This document shows, one piece after another, positions 24,550-36,867 of a stretch of DNA of 64,000 bases. The DNA is from Mortierella sp. BCC40632. Its lineage: Eukaryota > Mortierellomycota > Mortierellomycetes > Mortierellales > Mortierellaceae. Under the pieces are notes generated by a model. The model did no database searches. It worked only from the letters and a program-made list of their open reading frames with translations, and was not told the DNA's origin. The DNA lies in NCBI GenBank assembly GCA_011634665.1, contig WAEK01000002.1:1013001-1077000 (forward strand). Direction: 5' to 3'. The translations under genes and the position numbers were made by a program. Each line of letters opens with the position of its first letter. Positions within the stretch are counted from its first letter, which is position 1.

Positions 24550-24846
24550 AGTGAGGAGTGGAGGGGCGCATCTTTCTTTTTCTTTTTCTTTTTTTTTACT
24601 CAATGGGCAATCAAATCTGTCATCCGAAAAGCAGGGCAATGAAAGAAAAACCAAGCATTTTTTTTTTTTCTAATCGAGAAAAAAGTGTAATAGCAACTGT
24701 ATCATAGGAGCCATTTGCTCCCGACATTCAAAAGAATAAAAAAAAAAAAAAAAAAAAGTGAGCATGACGAGTCGGGGAAGAGGATTGCGTGTGAATATTG
24801 ACCACACGGCTTTCTACCGCTTATCACAATCCAATTGTCGCCATCT

Positions 24847-24892
<46 letters not shown>

Positions 24893-25452
24893 GCTCTCGG
24901 TCGGAGAACTTTCTCATTGTTTGTTCAGGACAAACATGACAGAGTGGTACATACATGGTTGCGAGTATGCCATTCAGTTGCTCATTCGAATAATAATGTC
25001 GTGCTAGAGGGCGTACTGTCCACATCGTTTACACAGCCGAGACGAAGAGAGGAGGAGCTGAGAAGAAGTATCTTTTTTGCCAGCAGTACTGGACAAAGGG
25101 GAAGGAAAGTGACACGAGAGGCGGATTTTTTTCGGTGTAAGGAGCGAGATTTGCCTTTTTTGATCCAGGTGGTCGGGCCCAGGGGCGAGGAGAGGACGTC
25201 AAGTCCTCACGAGTGAATGACCAAGGACGTAGAGAGAGAGAAAGAGAGAGAAAGAGAGAGATAGTGTGTGTGTGTGTGTGTGTGCGCACGCATGTGTGAG
25301 AGTGAGAAAGAGATGGAGCAAGAAGGCGGTCAGTGCAGGATCGGGATTTCGGAGAACAATATCCTTTTTTATCACATATGCATTTCGGGCAGCCGAGAGC
25401 CCCTCTCTCTTCTCTCTTCTCTCTCTCTCTCACCTTTTTCTCTCGCCCTCTC

Positions 25453-25497
<45 letters not shown>

Positions 25498-25988
25498 GTT
25501 GTTGCTGCAGACCTGTCGGAGGGGGCGGGGGAGAAAGAGCGAGAGAGAGACGAGAGATGAGAGCTCCGAGCAAACTTTGTGTTGAGAAGCGCAGGAATGG
25601 TGGGGAAAAAAAAAGAGAGAGAAGGTGTGGTGCGCGTGTATCCAAATGTGAAAGCGATGATAGAGATGCATGACAGACAATCCCAGTATCTCTTCCCCCC
25701 ATCACTTTCTCCCATATCAACAAATGACCCAATGGTCCAGTGTGTGACCCTCGGCTGATAGTTCAATGGCTCGCCGTTGGTTGTTTGGCTCCGTTGTACA
25801 TCCTTAGGAGTTTGGAACTGGCGTCAGCCGGCGTTTTGTCAATCACATAGTATTCCTCCTTGCTCATGGCGCATACTCCGTAGGATACAGGATAGGAAAA
25901 AAATTGGAGAGAAGGCGGTTTTTTTTTTTTTTTTATACCATCTATTCGTTCAACCAAAAGGTATACTCAAGCGCTATGAACAAGGCGC
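24550..25988. other. Convergent intergenic region with microsatellites
   Basis: About 1.4 kb between the converging ferritin and Med5 genes. It has an A-run (24739-24757), CT repeats (24854-24889 and 25459-25495), a GT repeat (25264-25283) and GA-rich blocks. A 34-codon frame on the minus strand (about 25867-25763) has coding-like composition but no recognisable identity or convincing splice link to Med5. Confidence 0.5.
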
Positions 25989-28900
25989 CTACAGAGAAAG
26001 AGTTTTCTGAGCCAAGCGAGAAGGAGCATGGCCAGTCACCTTTCTCGATTGAACAAGATTCGCCATTGGAGGGTGACGCTGGCGGTACTGTCGTACTCCC
26101 TGAAGGAATCCTTCAAACCCTGGTCGGTCCTGTACCATTCCTGTCAACTCTTGCAATCGCTCTTCCATCATGATCCTGAATGGCTCCATCGCTGCATCTC
26201 GCTCAAGACGGTCTTGGATCTTGGATAGCTCATCTTCAGTGCCTTTCTTACCATGGGCAAGGGCTACATCACCGATGACTGGATCTCGCGCATCCACCTC
26301 CATACTGCTGTTCTTTCCCTTTTGCTGCTTCTCCTTCTTTTCATTCATTTGAATATAGGTCTGACTTTGGAACATGTCTAGAGTCATTCCGACAAAGGTT
26401 GCAAAAAGAAGGCCCTGTGAAAACGTTTCCAGTCGACCAGGAACGGGTATCCAAAGCGTTCTGTAGAAGAGTGTCCAGAGAAGACTTTGCGGAGAGAGAT
26501 GTGGGTCACCACATCCCATCAGCGGGGTTGTTATTATTGCGGCGCCCAACTCGACTGGTCAAAGGAATATTCGAGATTGAATTTTTGTGGAGTAAAAAAA
26601 GTTAATACAGAAAAAATCAGGAAAGCTCGTCCTTTACAACAAAGCATCGAGAGTCGCCCATTACCTGCCCGTCTGCCATGTGTAGTCAGGGCAGCTTTGA
26701 GAACCTGCTTGAGAATAATAGTATCAAATTGCGCTGGCCCAAGAAAGCAGAGTGTGGTCCTAAAGAGGTCCACATCGATATGATAGCTAGATCCCCCAAA
26801 CACTGGCCAGCCTTTTTCTTTCTTGTTCACCAAAGGTGTCCTGCCACCTGATACGATGGCCTCAAACGCTAGCGACGCCTGTTGCGATAACTTTGATACG
26901 TCGTATGTCTCGGTATCAGACCAAGCTAAATGTTGTGAACAGTCGTGCGAAATAGAGTTAGCCAGTCTGTTCTATCTTCAACCACGAGTGTTACATGTCC
27001 ATCTTCGTACGTACAATAGTCATTGACCGTCGCTGCAGCCAATTTTTCATGAATCTGAGTCAGCTGGTGATCTTGTTCCATAGCTGGGTGGTCCAAGACT
27101 GAAGAGATCTCATTCTTTAGGAGACGCATCAAACGTGGTGGGAACGCTTCTCCTGCTAGAAGTGACTTTAGACTTGACTGAAGCATGAGCATCGATGCTG
27201 CACTTTTGCCAGTTGTGCCGAGACCACCTCCGTGGCTAGCATGGGCGCTGGATGGCGGATGTGATGGTTTCATACCCCTGTTGGCAAGAGGAGAAACATT
27301 GTGCCCTCCAGATGCTGGGGAAACTGTAGAATGTCCTGCCGAAATGGAGCCCGAGCGATGTTGATGACCCATTTTTGCTGGAGTCGAAGAGTAGGTTGTA
27401 GATGACGAGGAGAGAATTTCTTCACAAAGATATTGGACGACACCAACCAGAACAAACAAAAGGCATGGCTGCAAGAAATAATCCAGACCGCTGTTCAGAG
27501 TTGTTGCGTCAATAATACCAGCCTGACAAGCTGCCAAGGATTGTTCGAAGATAGATGGAGAGATCTCTAGTAACATCTGGGGCTTGGATGTTCTATGAGG
27601 TAGCATAGTTGATCCGACACGTTAGGCATGCGAAAAGAAAAGCAATGAGAGTATACACAAGTTCACCACCGGATAGTAACATACTGAATCAAGTCATCAG
27701 AGATGCCCATGCTGTCAAACAGAGCAGAGATCCATCGGCCCATGAGCGCCTGCATCTCTGGGTGCATGGTTGATAGGGACATTGACGAAATAGTAGCAGA
27801 TGTCCGATGCAACCAGAGGTAACAAAAGCCGTTTTTCTCTACCAAGAGGGATCCAAGGCATCCTCCAAGTTCATATCTTCGAATAATTGTCATTATGAGG
27901 ACCAAAACAACTCCAAGTCCTTCGAGATTGGAGTTGCATGAGTCTATTGATATGAAGGTAATCTTATATTAGGGAAGAGGCGATGTCGAGACAAGCTATC
28001 TGTGAAAAATCAATAATGATGGGAGTCATCTTTCTTCCTGAAGACAGCGTTTCGTGCTTACCAATATCATCATCCTCATTCTGTTGGAGATGGTTGACAA
28101 AACCTTCGAGAGGAGCGAGAAGTGCTGATGGTGAGCGGAGCAAATGGATAAGGTCCAACACTAGAGGATTGTCGTCTAGGGTTTGGCAGAGCTTTGATAA
28201 AGTAGACACATCGCTGCTAGCGGAGGCTTCTTCGCACACCTGTAAATTGATGAACAAGGAATGTTGCTGACATTGAGTTTCTCATTTTCAAGGGATCATT
28301 TCCATTCCTGTAAAGCGTTTCGACATACCGTGATGATGCGATCCACAAGAGCCTCCTGGAGTTCAAAGTCGCTTAGTATCCGACCACAAAGGTCCTCGAT
28401 AATTTCCATGGTGTTGAACATATAGACGGATTTCCCAAATGAGTACTTATCCAAATCATTAACGGCAGGCGTTTGTCCCTCCAGGATGCTCAGTTGGTCG
28501 GTGTGAACGAGTCCTCTCACTCGACATCCAATTGCAATTGACAAAAGAATATCACTGTTGAGCGACGTGTCTTCTGCCAAGCACTCGTCACATTCATCCA
28601 GAATAGAGCGGTAAAATGAAAGTTGACGAAGAGTCGATCCCACGAGTGTTGTAATCTAAAGTCAGAAGTAAGGAAGCTCACATATCAGCGCTTGTCTAAA
28701 GACAAAAAAAAAAAAACAAAAAAAAAACAGTGGCCTGTATCTCATATAGAGTATATTTGGTAGTACTTCTCCATAGTCAGATCCTAGATATGATATTATA
28801 CTCGGTATCTATCGATTTCGAGATATATTTCGTTATTTTCAGAATGCGGACGTATACATCATCTCCAGTAAAGGAGCCAAGAAAAAAAAAGATACGCCGG

Positions 28901-29700
28901 TTCTTATATTTATCATTTTACCTTCACGAGCACAAGGCTTTTCCAGATCATGCGCTGTTGCGAAGTGCTGGCTTCAGCCAAGCCTGTCAGTCCTGCAAGC
29001 CAAAACTGAAGCAAGACCGCATCCATCTCCAGTCCTTTAAAATGCTGCATATCTTTGATCCGTTGTACGATAAACGAGTCTGGCGCCACAGGCCGAATGC
29101 GTACCTAGGAAAAAAAAAAAAAAAAAAAAGGAGAAAAGAAAGATCCCAATTTTTGTTCCGTCAATATCCCATTGCTTTTTTGGAAACTCCATGTACTGCT
29201 CAAAATTCCTGCGGTTTATAGGGGGTCCAGTCATGATCGATGATCGAGGGGATAGCCTACCAAGGTATAGACCAGATACATCATATCGGTTGGGGCAAGA
29301 GCCTCCGATCCCGAGCTCTGATCAATATGAGGTGCCCAGGATGCCATCTCTATACTCTCGTGTTTATCCAATCGGGGACTGTACTTCCAAGGTTTGTCAA
29401 CCTGAATTTGTCTTGCCTATCAAATAGTCTGCTTCTCTGGCACGACTTTGTCCATAAAGACTTGTTAATATTCATATTAGAGCAAAATGGATGGAGCGAC
29501 AAGTCAGGATGACGATGCCTGATGAACACAATATTGGAATGGAGATCCTACCTAGGACTATACTCTCGGGCACGGAAATGCTAGAGAGGATGTAAAAAAA
29601 AAAAAAGATGACTTGATGTCGGCGAAGTTGGACAAGGCACAAGATATGCGCTGCCCCGACTGTGGCTTTTTCCACCAGGAGTTTCGCCCATTGAAGTCGG
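25989..29700 (-). CDS. MED5: Mediator complex subunit 5 (Med5/Nut1); 5' end unresolved
   Basis: Minus-strand gene with exons 29416-29261, 29104-28922, 28655-28329, 28239-28062, 27943-27670, 27592-27015, 26925-26665 and 26554-25989; these give 841 codons in continuous phase. An upstream exon ending at 29565 is likely (GRNSWWKKPQSGQRIS... reading into a T13 run), but I find no in-frame ATG for it, so the start is open. Med5 is a tail-module subunit of the RNA polymerase II Mediator. Recognisable blocks are MDAVLLQFWLAGLTGLAE, SPSIFEQSLAACQAGIID followed by TLNSGLDYFLQPCLL, and near the C-terminus GFLQGVRQYRQRH. Helical throughout, with a Ser/Gly/His-rich loop near codons 27250-27400. It is divergent from APC8 with a gap of under about 100 bases. 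Confidence 0.8.
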
Positions 29701-29779
29701 TTGGTACAAGATCCTTCCCCCCTCCCCCATTTATTCAGCTCTCAGCAATTTCGAGCTTCAGCCATTTCAGAGTCTCGCA

Positions 29780-32591
29780 ATGGATGCCACAACATGGACA
29801 GCTCTAGTCCGCTCTATTCCTGAGAATGAGATCCGGGGCGCATTGAGAGAGGCAATTCGTGCATGCAATGAACGCGGTCTTTATTTCTCCGCACGGTGGT
29901 AAGACGCGTAGCTGAAAAAAATGGTCCTACAGGCATGATCCAGTGGAATAGTGGGAGCAAGAGTGAAACACCGAGATACTGCATTGGCTCGCAATACAGC
30001 AGGGAGGCGACGCTGAGTGGGGAAGGTTAGATCCTCGCCTGCAAGCATCATTTTCTCTCATATGTTATACCTGACGCCTTTTGGATTTCACCGTAGGGCA
30101 GCCGAGACATTGAATGGTCTTCCACCGATGAATACATCTGGCGTTGTCGAGGGCAGGACACAGGGATCGCTTAAATCGACATTTCAGACAAAGACTCAGT
30201 GGTCTGACAGTCTTCAGATCGACTCATTCGATGATCCAAAGTCGATCTATGCTATGGAAACGGATACATATCTCATGGCAAAGACATTTTTTGACCTCAA
30301 GGAATTTGACAGGGCCGCTGCCACCCTTGAGCAGTGTTCAAGCAACAAATCTCGGTTCCTTCGACTCTATTCCAAATATCTTGCAAGTGCAACACATCTG
30401 TCTATTCTCATCGTCAACTGTACTTTCATTTTTATTCCGTCAGCGACCTGTAACTAACTAAATACATATGCAATAGGCAGGCGAAAAAAGACGTGAGCAG
30501 GATACACGCGAAGTACTCGGTAGGCCATGTTGCCTGATGGCACGCCTGGCATTTGATCTATGCCAATTACTTTTTTTCTCATCAACAGTGCATTCCACTC
30601 AATCAAACGTATAGGCTCTCGCGATAACAGTTCTGCAGAGAACAAGGAGCTGGACAGAATTGAGGCAGAGCTATCTGAGAAATACCATGCTGGAGTATTG
30701 GACTCATTTTGCAAATATCTGTAATGCGGACAAAATTATATCCTGCTGAATCACCCTCTTGAGCTTTATATCAAAGCTTACCCTAAAAAAAAGTCCAGGA
30801 GAGACTAATGCGTTTGTCTGTCTCTCACCTCGTTGACCTTTATAGGTATGGACTGGTATTACTCAAAAGTCAGAGAAAGAACCAAGCGGTGACTGTGTTG
30901 ATCGAGTCTGTGAACCAATATCCATTCAACTGGAGTGCATGGCAAGACCTTGCGTCCTGCATACCATCTTTCAAGGCAGTATGGAAAACCGGCAAAAAAT
31001 CCTCACCAATACTCGAACAGTAAGATTCCGAACAATATGAACTCAAAACTTATGGCTTTTTTTTATGGAATCTCAATCGACCATTTAGGCAACTACGATG
31101 ATTCGTGAGCTCCCAGTCAATTTCATGACCGCATTTATGCTGTCTCATGTCAGCAACGAGCATTTCAACCGCCAGGAAGACATCTTGGATATGCTGGATG
31201 ACTTGACAGAAGTGTTTCCCTCAAGTCCGTTTTTGAAGGCCGAACGTGCTCTTGCTCTGTTCAACGGTGGAGGCAAGTATATGATCATTTTTCTCCTGGA
31301 TGAGAAGGCTCATTGTATCCATTACACTAATGTTCCGAACAATTTGTATCTTTCACTCCCTCACTACTCTTTTTATAGATCACCCAGAGTCAATAGATAT
31401 CTTCGAGAAACTGGTCAAGGACCATCCATATCGTCTCGACAGCATGGACATATACTCAAATGTGCTCTTTGTGACTGAGAACAGGACAAAGCTGAGTGAA
31501 TTGGCAAGGCAGTGCGCTATGACTGATATTCACCGCCCTGAGACATGTTGTATCATAGGTATTTGAGATCATATTTTCTCTAAAACTTTTTGGCGTGGTA
31601 ATAACTATTGCTCTTGATTGCTTGACCCTAACTCAGCCAGCGCATTTCTTTCAAAGGAAATTACTATAGCATGAAGGGAGAGCACAAGAAAGCGGTAGTG
31701 TATTTCAAGAAAGCTCTAAGACTCAATAGGGGTTACTCTGCCGCATGGACACTACTCGGACACGAATACCTGGAAATGAAGAGTACATATGCAGCCGTAG
31801 AGGCTTACCGAAGGGCCGTTGGTAAGTCCTTGACTCGTCTCAAAGAAACCTCTACCTCTACTGTTTGTCACTGAAAGCCATTCTCTATCAAAGGTGTGTT
31901 TTAACCGACCAACACATTGGCCCTTGGCTCCCATTCTTCAGACTACAATCACAAAGACTACCGAGCATGGAATGGCCTCGGCCAAGCTTATGAAGTACTC
32001 AAGATGCACTGTTATGCACTCACCTATTACCAACGGGCAACCTCATTGAAGCCATATGATGGACGAATGTGGTGTGCCATGGCCGAGTGCTACGAATTTT
32101 TGGACCAGGACACTGCGGCGATTCAATGCTACACACGCGCCTTGTCAGTATCGAGCCAGGAGAAGATGGCGTTGATCAAACTGCCAAAATTATACAAAAA
32201 GATTGGAGATACGGCCAAGGCGGTGTACTATTTCCGAAAAAGTCTTGACCACTTGCGTGAGAATCAGGTAAGTCAACTATCAAATTCTGGTGCTCTATAT
32301 TTAAAAAGTGGTTTTTAGACATGATCTACATGTTGTAAGGAACAAACCGCTGATCTGATTCTTCAACTCTTGGGGGACATGGATCATGTGTAGATTGACT
32401 CAGAGGATACATCAGAAGCATGCCTCTTCTTGGCAGAATATGAACGAGGAATGGGTGATTTGGTGGCAGCCTCAAACTATGCTACAGAAGCCCTCAGGTG
32501 TTCTTCTGAACAGCATCAAGAGGATGCCAAAGCTTTGTTACGTGAGATCAGAAATGTTCAGGAATCACGCGACATGGACGAGACTGAGTAA
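29780..32591 (+). CDS. CDC23: Anaphase-promoting complex subunit 8 (Cdc23)
   Basis: Ten exons: 29780-29898, 30097-30386, 30481-30519, 30615-30720, 30846-30978, 31089-31272, 31379-31558, 31657-31821, 31942-32267, 32394-32591; 579 residues (human about 597). TPR scaffold subunit of the APC/C ubiquitin ligase that drives mitotic exit. The N-terminus has the family's APC8 domain ([37 protein letters not shown]). TPR repeats run from about residue 280: [85 protein letters not shown]. Intron 6 (31273-31378) starts with GCAAGT, a GC-AG intron; using any nearby GT breaks the frame. All junctions agree in phase. Confidence 0.94.
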
Positions 32592-33429
32592 GAGGATGTT
32601 TGCTTCCAAAGGCAGATACTTCTCGGGACGACTGGGATCCCTTAGTGTAATGTAGAGGGTCAAAGAAGGAGTGCACACGCGTCAACCTCTCAGAGTCTCG
32701 GACAGAGATGACCCATTCTTCATGAACCACAAAGAGTAAACGGGCCTGCTTCTACACACACGGAGAAAGAGACTCATAGAATGCCGGGTCACAACGGTCA
32801 TGGATAGAGATTGTCCCAGGATTCCCAGGGTTGGGCCGAGTGGGTGATCAAGATAGAATAGCTTCGACTGGATCGAGAATAAATTTGGTCAGAGATCCAA
32901 GTGTCCAAGTGAATTTTAAGATGAGATGAGTGTGATTAGATTAAGAGGATGAGCAGCAGTGACTCTACAGGTTACGATAGATTGGCATGGAGAGCCACTT
33001 GCACTGAAGCTCGCTCTCTGTGGATGGTATTTTTGTCCTATTCCTGCTAAGATTACAGAGGCGTGTTGGAAGGAGCAGATCGAGTCCGACCAATGATTCC
33101 TAAGGGATGAAATTGAGACTTGAGAGTAGTACTAACAAGCTGAAAGATAATAGCACTTTGACTTCTTCCTCAGGCCCATATCTTCTCTCCTTCTGAGGAG
33201 TCCAACGAGGAGACTCATTTGGATCGATGACAGAAACTAGTGTGGACGTGCAGCTGATAGCCAAGAAGTAAGGTATTTTTGACCGCTCATGTCAGAAGTA
33301 AATCCTAATATCAATGTTGTCGAGAGACATGACAAAATCGGCTGTATGAACAGCATACGGAAGTCAAGGCGGTAAAGATCAAGACCTGACTAGATGGTAA
33401 CCGTGTGGTCTTTGAAAAGAGAGAGAGGC
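32592..33429. other. Gene-poor region, nothing recognised
   Basis: AT-moderate DNA downstream of APC8 with no long open frame and no recognisable motif. It begins the 7.2 kb gene-poor block that holds the palindrome. Confidence 0.5.
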
Positions 33430-34070
33430 TACTTTTATTGACATGCCGAATCTCTAGGAAGCTCACCTATCTCACTTACTGTCATAGCGCGTCGTGAACG
33501 AGAGAGAAACCACAGCAATGGCGCTTTTTCATGACAAGAAAGCCAAAAAAAAAAAAAAAAAAAAAAAGAAATGGTTAGTGATTGGAGATACAGACATAAT
33601 TGTGCAACGTCCTTGATGCTATTAACCCACGCAGCGTGGTAGTCCCCATTATCCAGTGATGAAAACAACTGCTGTTGGACTAAGACCTCTATTCACTATT
33701 TTGGATTCATATCTAGGATTACAAAGAATCAAATCACAGCACCACCACTAGTAGAAGAGAACCTAAGACTGTTGAGAGGTCATTATGTTAAAGGACCAGT
33801 CAAAAGGCCAGGGCGCGGCATACTGTCTTTAGGCTCCTCATTTACTCATGAAAGGTCAACCAAAGGACCAGGGCGCACCGTACAGTCTTTAGACCTCACA
33901 CGAGCTCATGCTGGACCCAGCTCATATCCACCCTCGATGGGTACAAACACCATGTCTGGTTTCCACAGAGACTACCATTACCGTGTGTTCCTGATTGCAA
34001 TGCTATCGGGAGAAATTTCTGGGCAATTGTCCGACTGATGGTGTAGGCTGATTGCGATGGAGGAGAAATA
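33430..34070 (-). repeat. Diverged copy of the palindrome-arm repeat
   Basis: This stretch aligns by eye, in the same direction as the right arm (about 36060-36965). Shared blocks are the A-run followed by a variant of TGGTTAGTGACTTGAGATAC, the ACGTCCTTGATGCTATTAAC block at about 33608, the block around GAATCAAATCACAGC (about 33727), the GGTCATTATG...CCAGGGCGC block (about 33778-33818) and the CCACAGAGACTACCATTACC block (about 33962). Identity is clearly lower than between the two arms and there are deletions. The similarity continues past the outer end of the palindrome into its right flank. No coding capacity is visible. Confidence 0.75.
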
Positions 34071-34139
34071 TTCGCGTAGAGCTCATGACGACTGTGGCAA
34101 TAACCAGAGCAGGGGAGAGTTCCTTCCCATGACAGATCG

Positions 34140-34184
<45 letters not shown>

Positions 34185-34407
34185 AGTAAGTTGTGGGTTG
34201 TGAGAGTAGCCAGGTTGTGTCCAAAGGGATCAATGGGAGTGACTGCGGTTTGAGGCACTATAAACTCTGTCACCCTCAACCTTTTATCTTACGCGTTTCC
34301 TCTGTTCTCATTTTATTTTTTCTCATACTCAACCCACTCCCATCTCTTCAGACTTTGCCTAGAATTCACGCGGAACTCGCTCAGGAATCAATCCCGATTA
34401 CACTTCA
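34071..34407. other. Spacer with 41-base A-run
   Basis: Between the diverged repeat copy and the left palindrome arm. It contains a homopolymer of 41 A (34142-34182), one of the longest in the window, followed by about 220 bases without recognisable features. Confidence 0.6.
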
Positions 34408-35297
34408 ATCAAGAATATAAGGTAATGGTAGTTTCTGTGGAGATCAAACATGATGTGTGTACGGATCTCGAGACGGATGCGAGCTGGGTCCAGCGTGGGT
34501 AAGTATGGGACTTGATAGACTGTATGCTGCGCCCTGGTCACCCGGTCGGCCCCATACACCTCTCCTCAGGCTTGCTTGAGGTTGGCCTGGATTTGGATAT
34601 GCTGCTCTCGAAATTGCTCCTTGGGTCCGTGTGAGGCTTGATAGACTGTACGCTGCGCCCCTGGTCACCCGGTCGGCTTCATATAATGACCTCTCCAGTC
34701 TTGGGTTCTCCTCGACTGCGATGGTGCTGCAATTCGATCAGTATATTCTCCGTCAGACTCGTGGGTCCATGAGAGTGCTATTTTCAACTCTCCATATGGC
34801 CTCATCCCCTCAGTTCCACTTCTCGTTGGGAAAAGCTGGGATCCATGGTGGCTTCAGTGAAAAGTCAGCTCTGCTGGCTCGGATCTGATGCATTCGAATC
34901 ACTCCGTGGGTACGTATGAGGCTTGATAGACTGTACGCTGCGCCCTGGTCACCCGGTCGGCCTCATACAATGACCTCTCTACAGTCTTGGGTTCTCCTCG
35001 ACTGTTGATGGCGCTGTGATTTGATTCCTTACCATCCTATCTAGGATGGTAGCATGGCGAACAAAGTCTTTGCCCAGCTGCGGTTGTTTTCATCGTTGGA
35101 TGATTGGGACCACCATGTTGTGTGGGTTAATAGCATCAAGGACGTTGTACAATTGTGTTTGTATCTCAAGTCACTAACCATTACTTTTTTTTTATCATGA
35201 AAAAAAGGAAGCTACTATTGCGGTATCTCTAGTCCACTTCGCACACAAGCAGTAAGGAGTTAGATAGTTTTCCTAATGGCTCAACGAAGCAATAAAG

Positions 35298-35354
<57 letters not shown>

Positions 35355-35547
35355 GGGACTCTAAGACAACTAGCTGGTTAGAGTTCGAGTTCTGTTGTCT
35401 TCCACACTCTCATTCTTCGTATAAATAGATAACCCTACTATGTCTCTAGGCCACATGGGCAATTGTAGATGCTTCAGCTATGGCGGTCAAAATGATTTTG
35501 CTTCCTAGCTAATAGGTGCGCATCCACCACTCTCCTGGCATTAACCT
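34408..35547 (+). repeat. Left arm of 2.46 kb near-perfect palindrome
   Basis: The sequence is the reverse complement of 35723-36867. From 34417 to 35547 I find only single-base differences and small length changes (T-run, one C, CT repeat length). Outside 34408 the match fades. The arm contains three copies of a module with the core GATAGACTGTACGCTGCGCC (34513-34550, 34640-34678, 34924-34961), two of them followed by a shared TGACCTCTC...TCTTGGGTTCTCCTCGAC block, and a (CT)25 run (35301-35350). No protein-coding frame of note is present. It may be a recently inverted duplication or a foldback-type mobile element. Confidence 0.92.
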
Positions 35548-35722
35548 AAAGATTTGTCATAGTAAAAGCATGTCCATTGAATGAACTATGTCTCAAAGCC
35601 TGAGAAACTATGCGATATGCTTCTTAGACCTCCTCTACTGCAGCAGATTTCCTCTTAATAATGCTCACAAGAACGACTGATATAGTTTGAGGCTGTTGTC
35701 AATCGCCCATTGTTCCATCTTG
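35548..35722. other. Palindrome spacer (loop)
   Basis: About 175 bases of non-repeated sequence separate the two arms. I see no gene or secondary repeat within it. In a transcript it would form the loop of a 1.1 kb hairpin. Confidence 0.85.
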
Positions 35723-35915
35723 AGGTTAATGCCAGGAGAGTGGTGGATGCGCACCTATTAGTTAGGAAGCAAAATCATTTTGACCGCCATAGCTGAAGCA
35801 TCTACAATTGCCCATGTGGCCTAGAGACATAGTAGGGTTATCTATTTATACGAAGAATGAGAGTGTGGAAGACAACAGAACTCGAACTCTAACCAGCTAG
35901 TTGTCTTAGAGTCCC

Positions 35916-35976
<61 letters not shown>

Positions 35977-36867
35977 CTTTATTGCTTCGTGTGAGCCATT
36001 AGGAAAAACTATCTAACTCCTTACTGCTTGTGTGCGAAGTGGACTAGAGATACCGCAATAGTAGCTTCCTTTTTTTCATGATAAAAAAAAAGTAATGGTT
36101 AGTGACTTGAGATACAAACACAATTGTACAACGTCCTTGATGCTATTAACCCACACAACATGGTGGTCCCAATCATCCAACGATGAAAACAACCGCAGCT
36201 GGGCAAAGACTTTGTTCGCCATGCTACCATCCTAGATAGGATGGTAAGGAATCAAATCACAGCGCCATCAACAGTCGAGGAGAACCCAAGACTGTAGAGA
36301 GGTCATTGTATGAGGCCGACCGGGTGACCAGGGCGCAGCGTACAGTCTATCAAGCCTCATACGTACCCACGGAGTGATTCGAATGCATCAGATCCGAGCC
36401 AGCAGAGCTGACTTTTCACTGAAGCCACCATGGATCCCAGCTTTTCCCAACGAGAAGTGGAACTGAGGGGATGAGGCCATATGGAGAGTTGAAAATAGCA
36501 CTCTCATGGACCCACGAGTCTGACGGAGAATATACTGATCGAATTGCAGCACCATCGCAGTCGAGGAGAACCCAAGACTGGAGAGGTCATTATATGAAGC
36601 CGACCGGGTGACCAGGGCGCAGCGTACAGTCTATCAAGCCTCACACGGACCCAAGGAGCAATTTCGAGAGCAGCATATCCAAATCCAGGCCAACCTCAAG
36701 CAAGCCTGAGGAGAGGTGTATGGGGCCGACCGGGTGACCAGGGCGCAGCATACAGTCTATCAAGTCCCATACTTACCCACGCTGGACCCAGCTCGCATCC
36801 GTCTCGAGATCCGTACACACATCATGTTTGATCTCCACAGAAACTACCATTACCTTATGTTCTTGAT
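35723..36867 (-). repeat. Right arm of 2.46 kb near-perfect palindrome
   Basis: Reverse complement of the left arm. It carries (GA)27 (35921-35974) where the left arm has (CT)25, and mirrored modules at 36315-36352, 36600-36637 and 36725-36762. The net length difference from the left arm is about five bases. Sequence directly outside the arm (36868-36965) is not shared with the left flank but is shared with the diverged copy at 33430-34070, so the right arm plus flank looks like the ancestral arrangement and the left arm the inverted duplicate. Confidence 0.92.

Noticed and set aside
25763..25870. 34-codon minus-strand frame beginning MSKEEYYVIDKTP
   Set aside because: Composition looks coding, but no splice phase links it to Med5 and I know no matching small protein.
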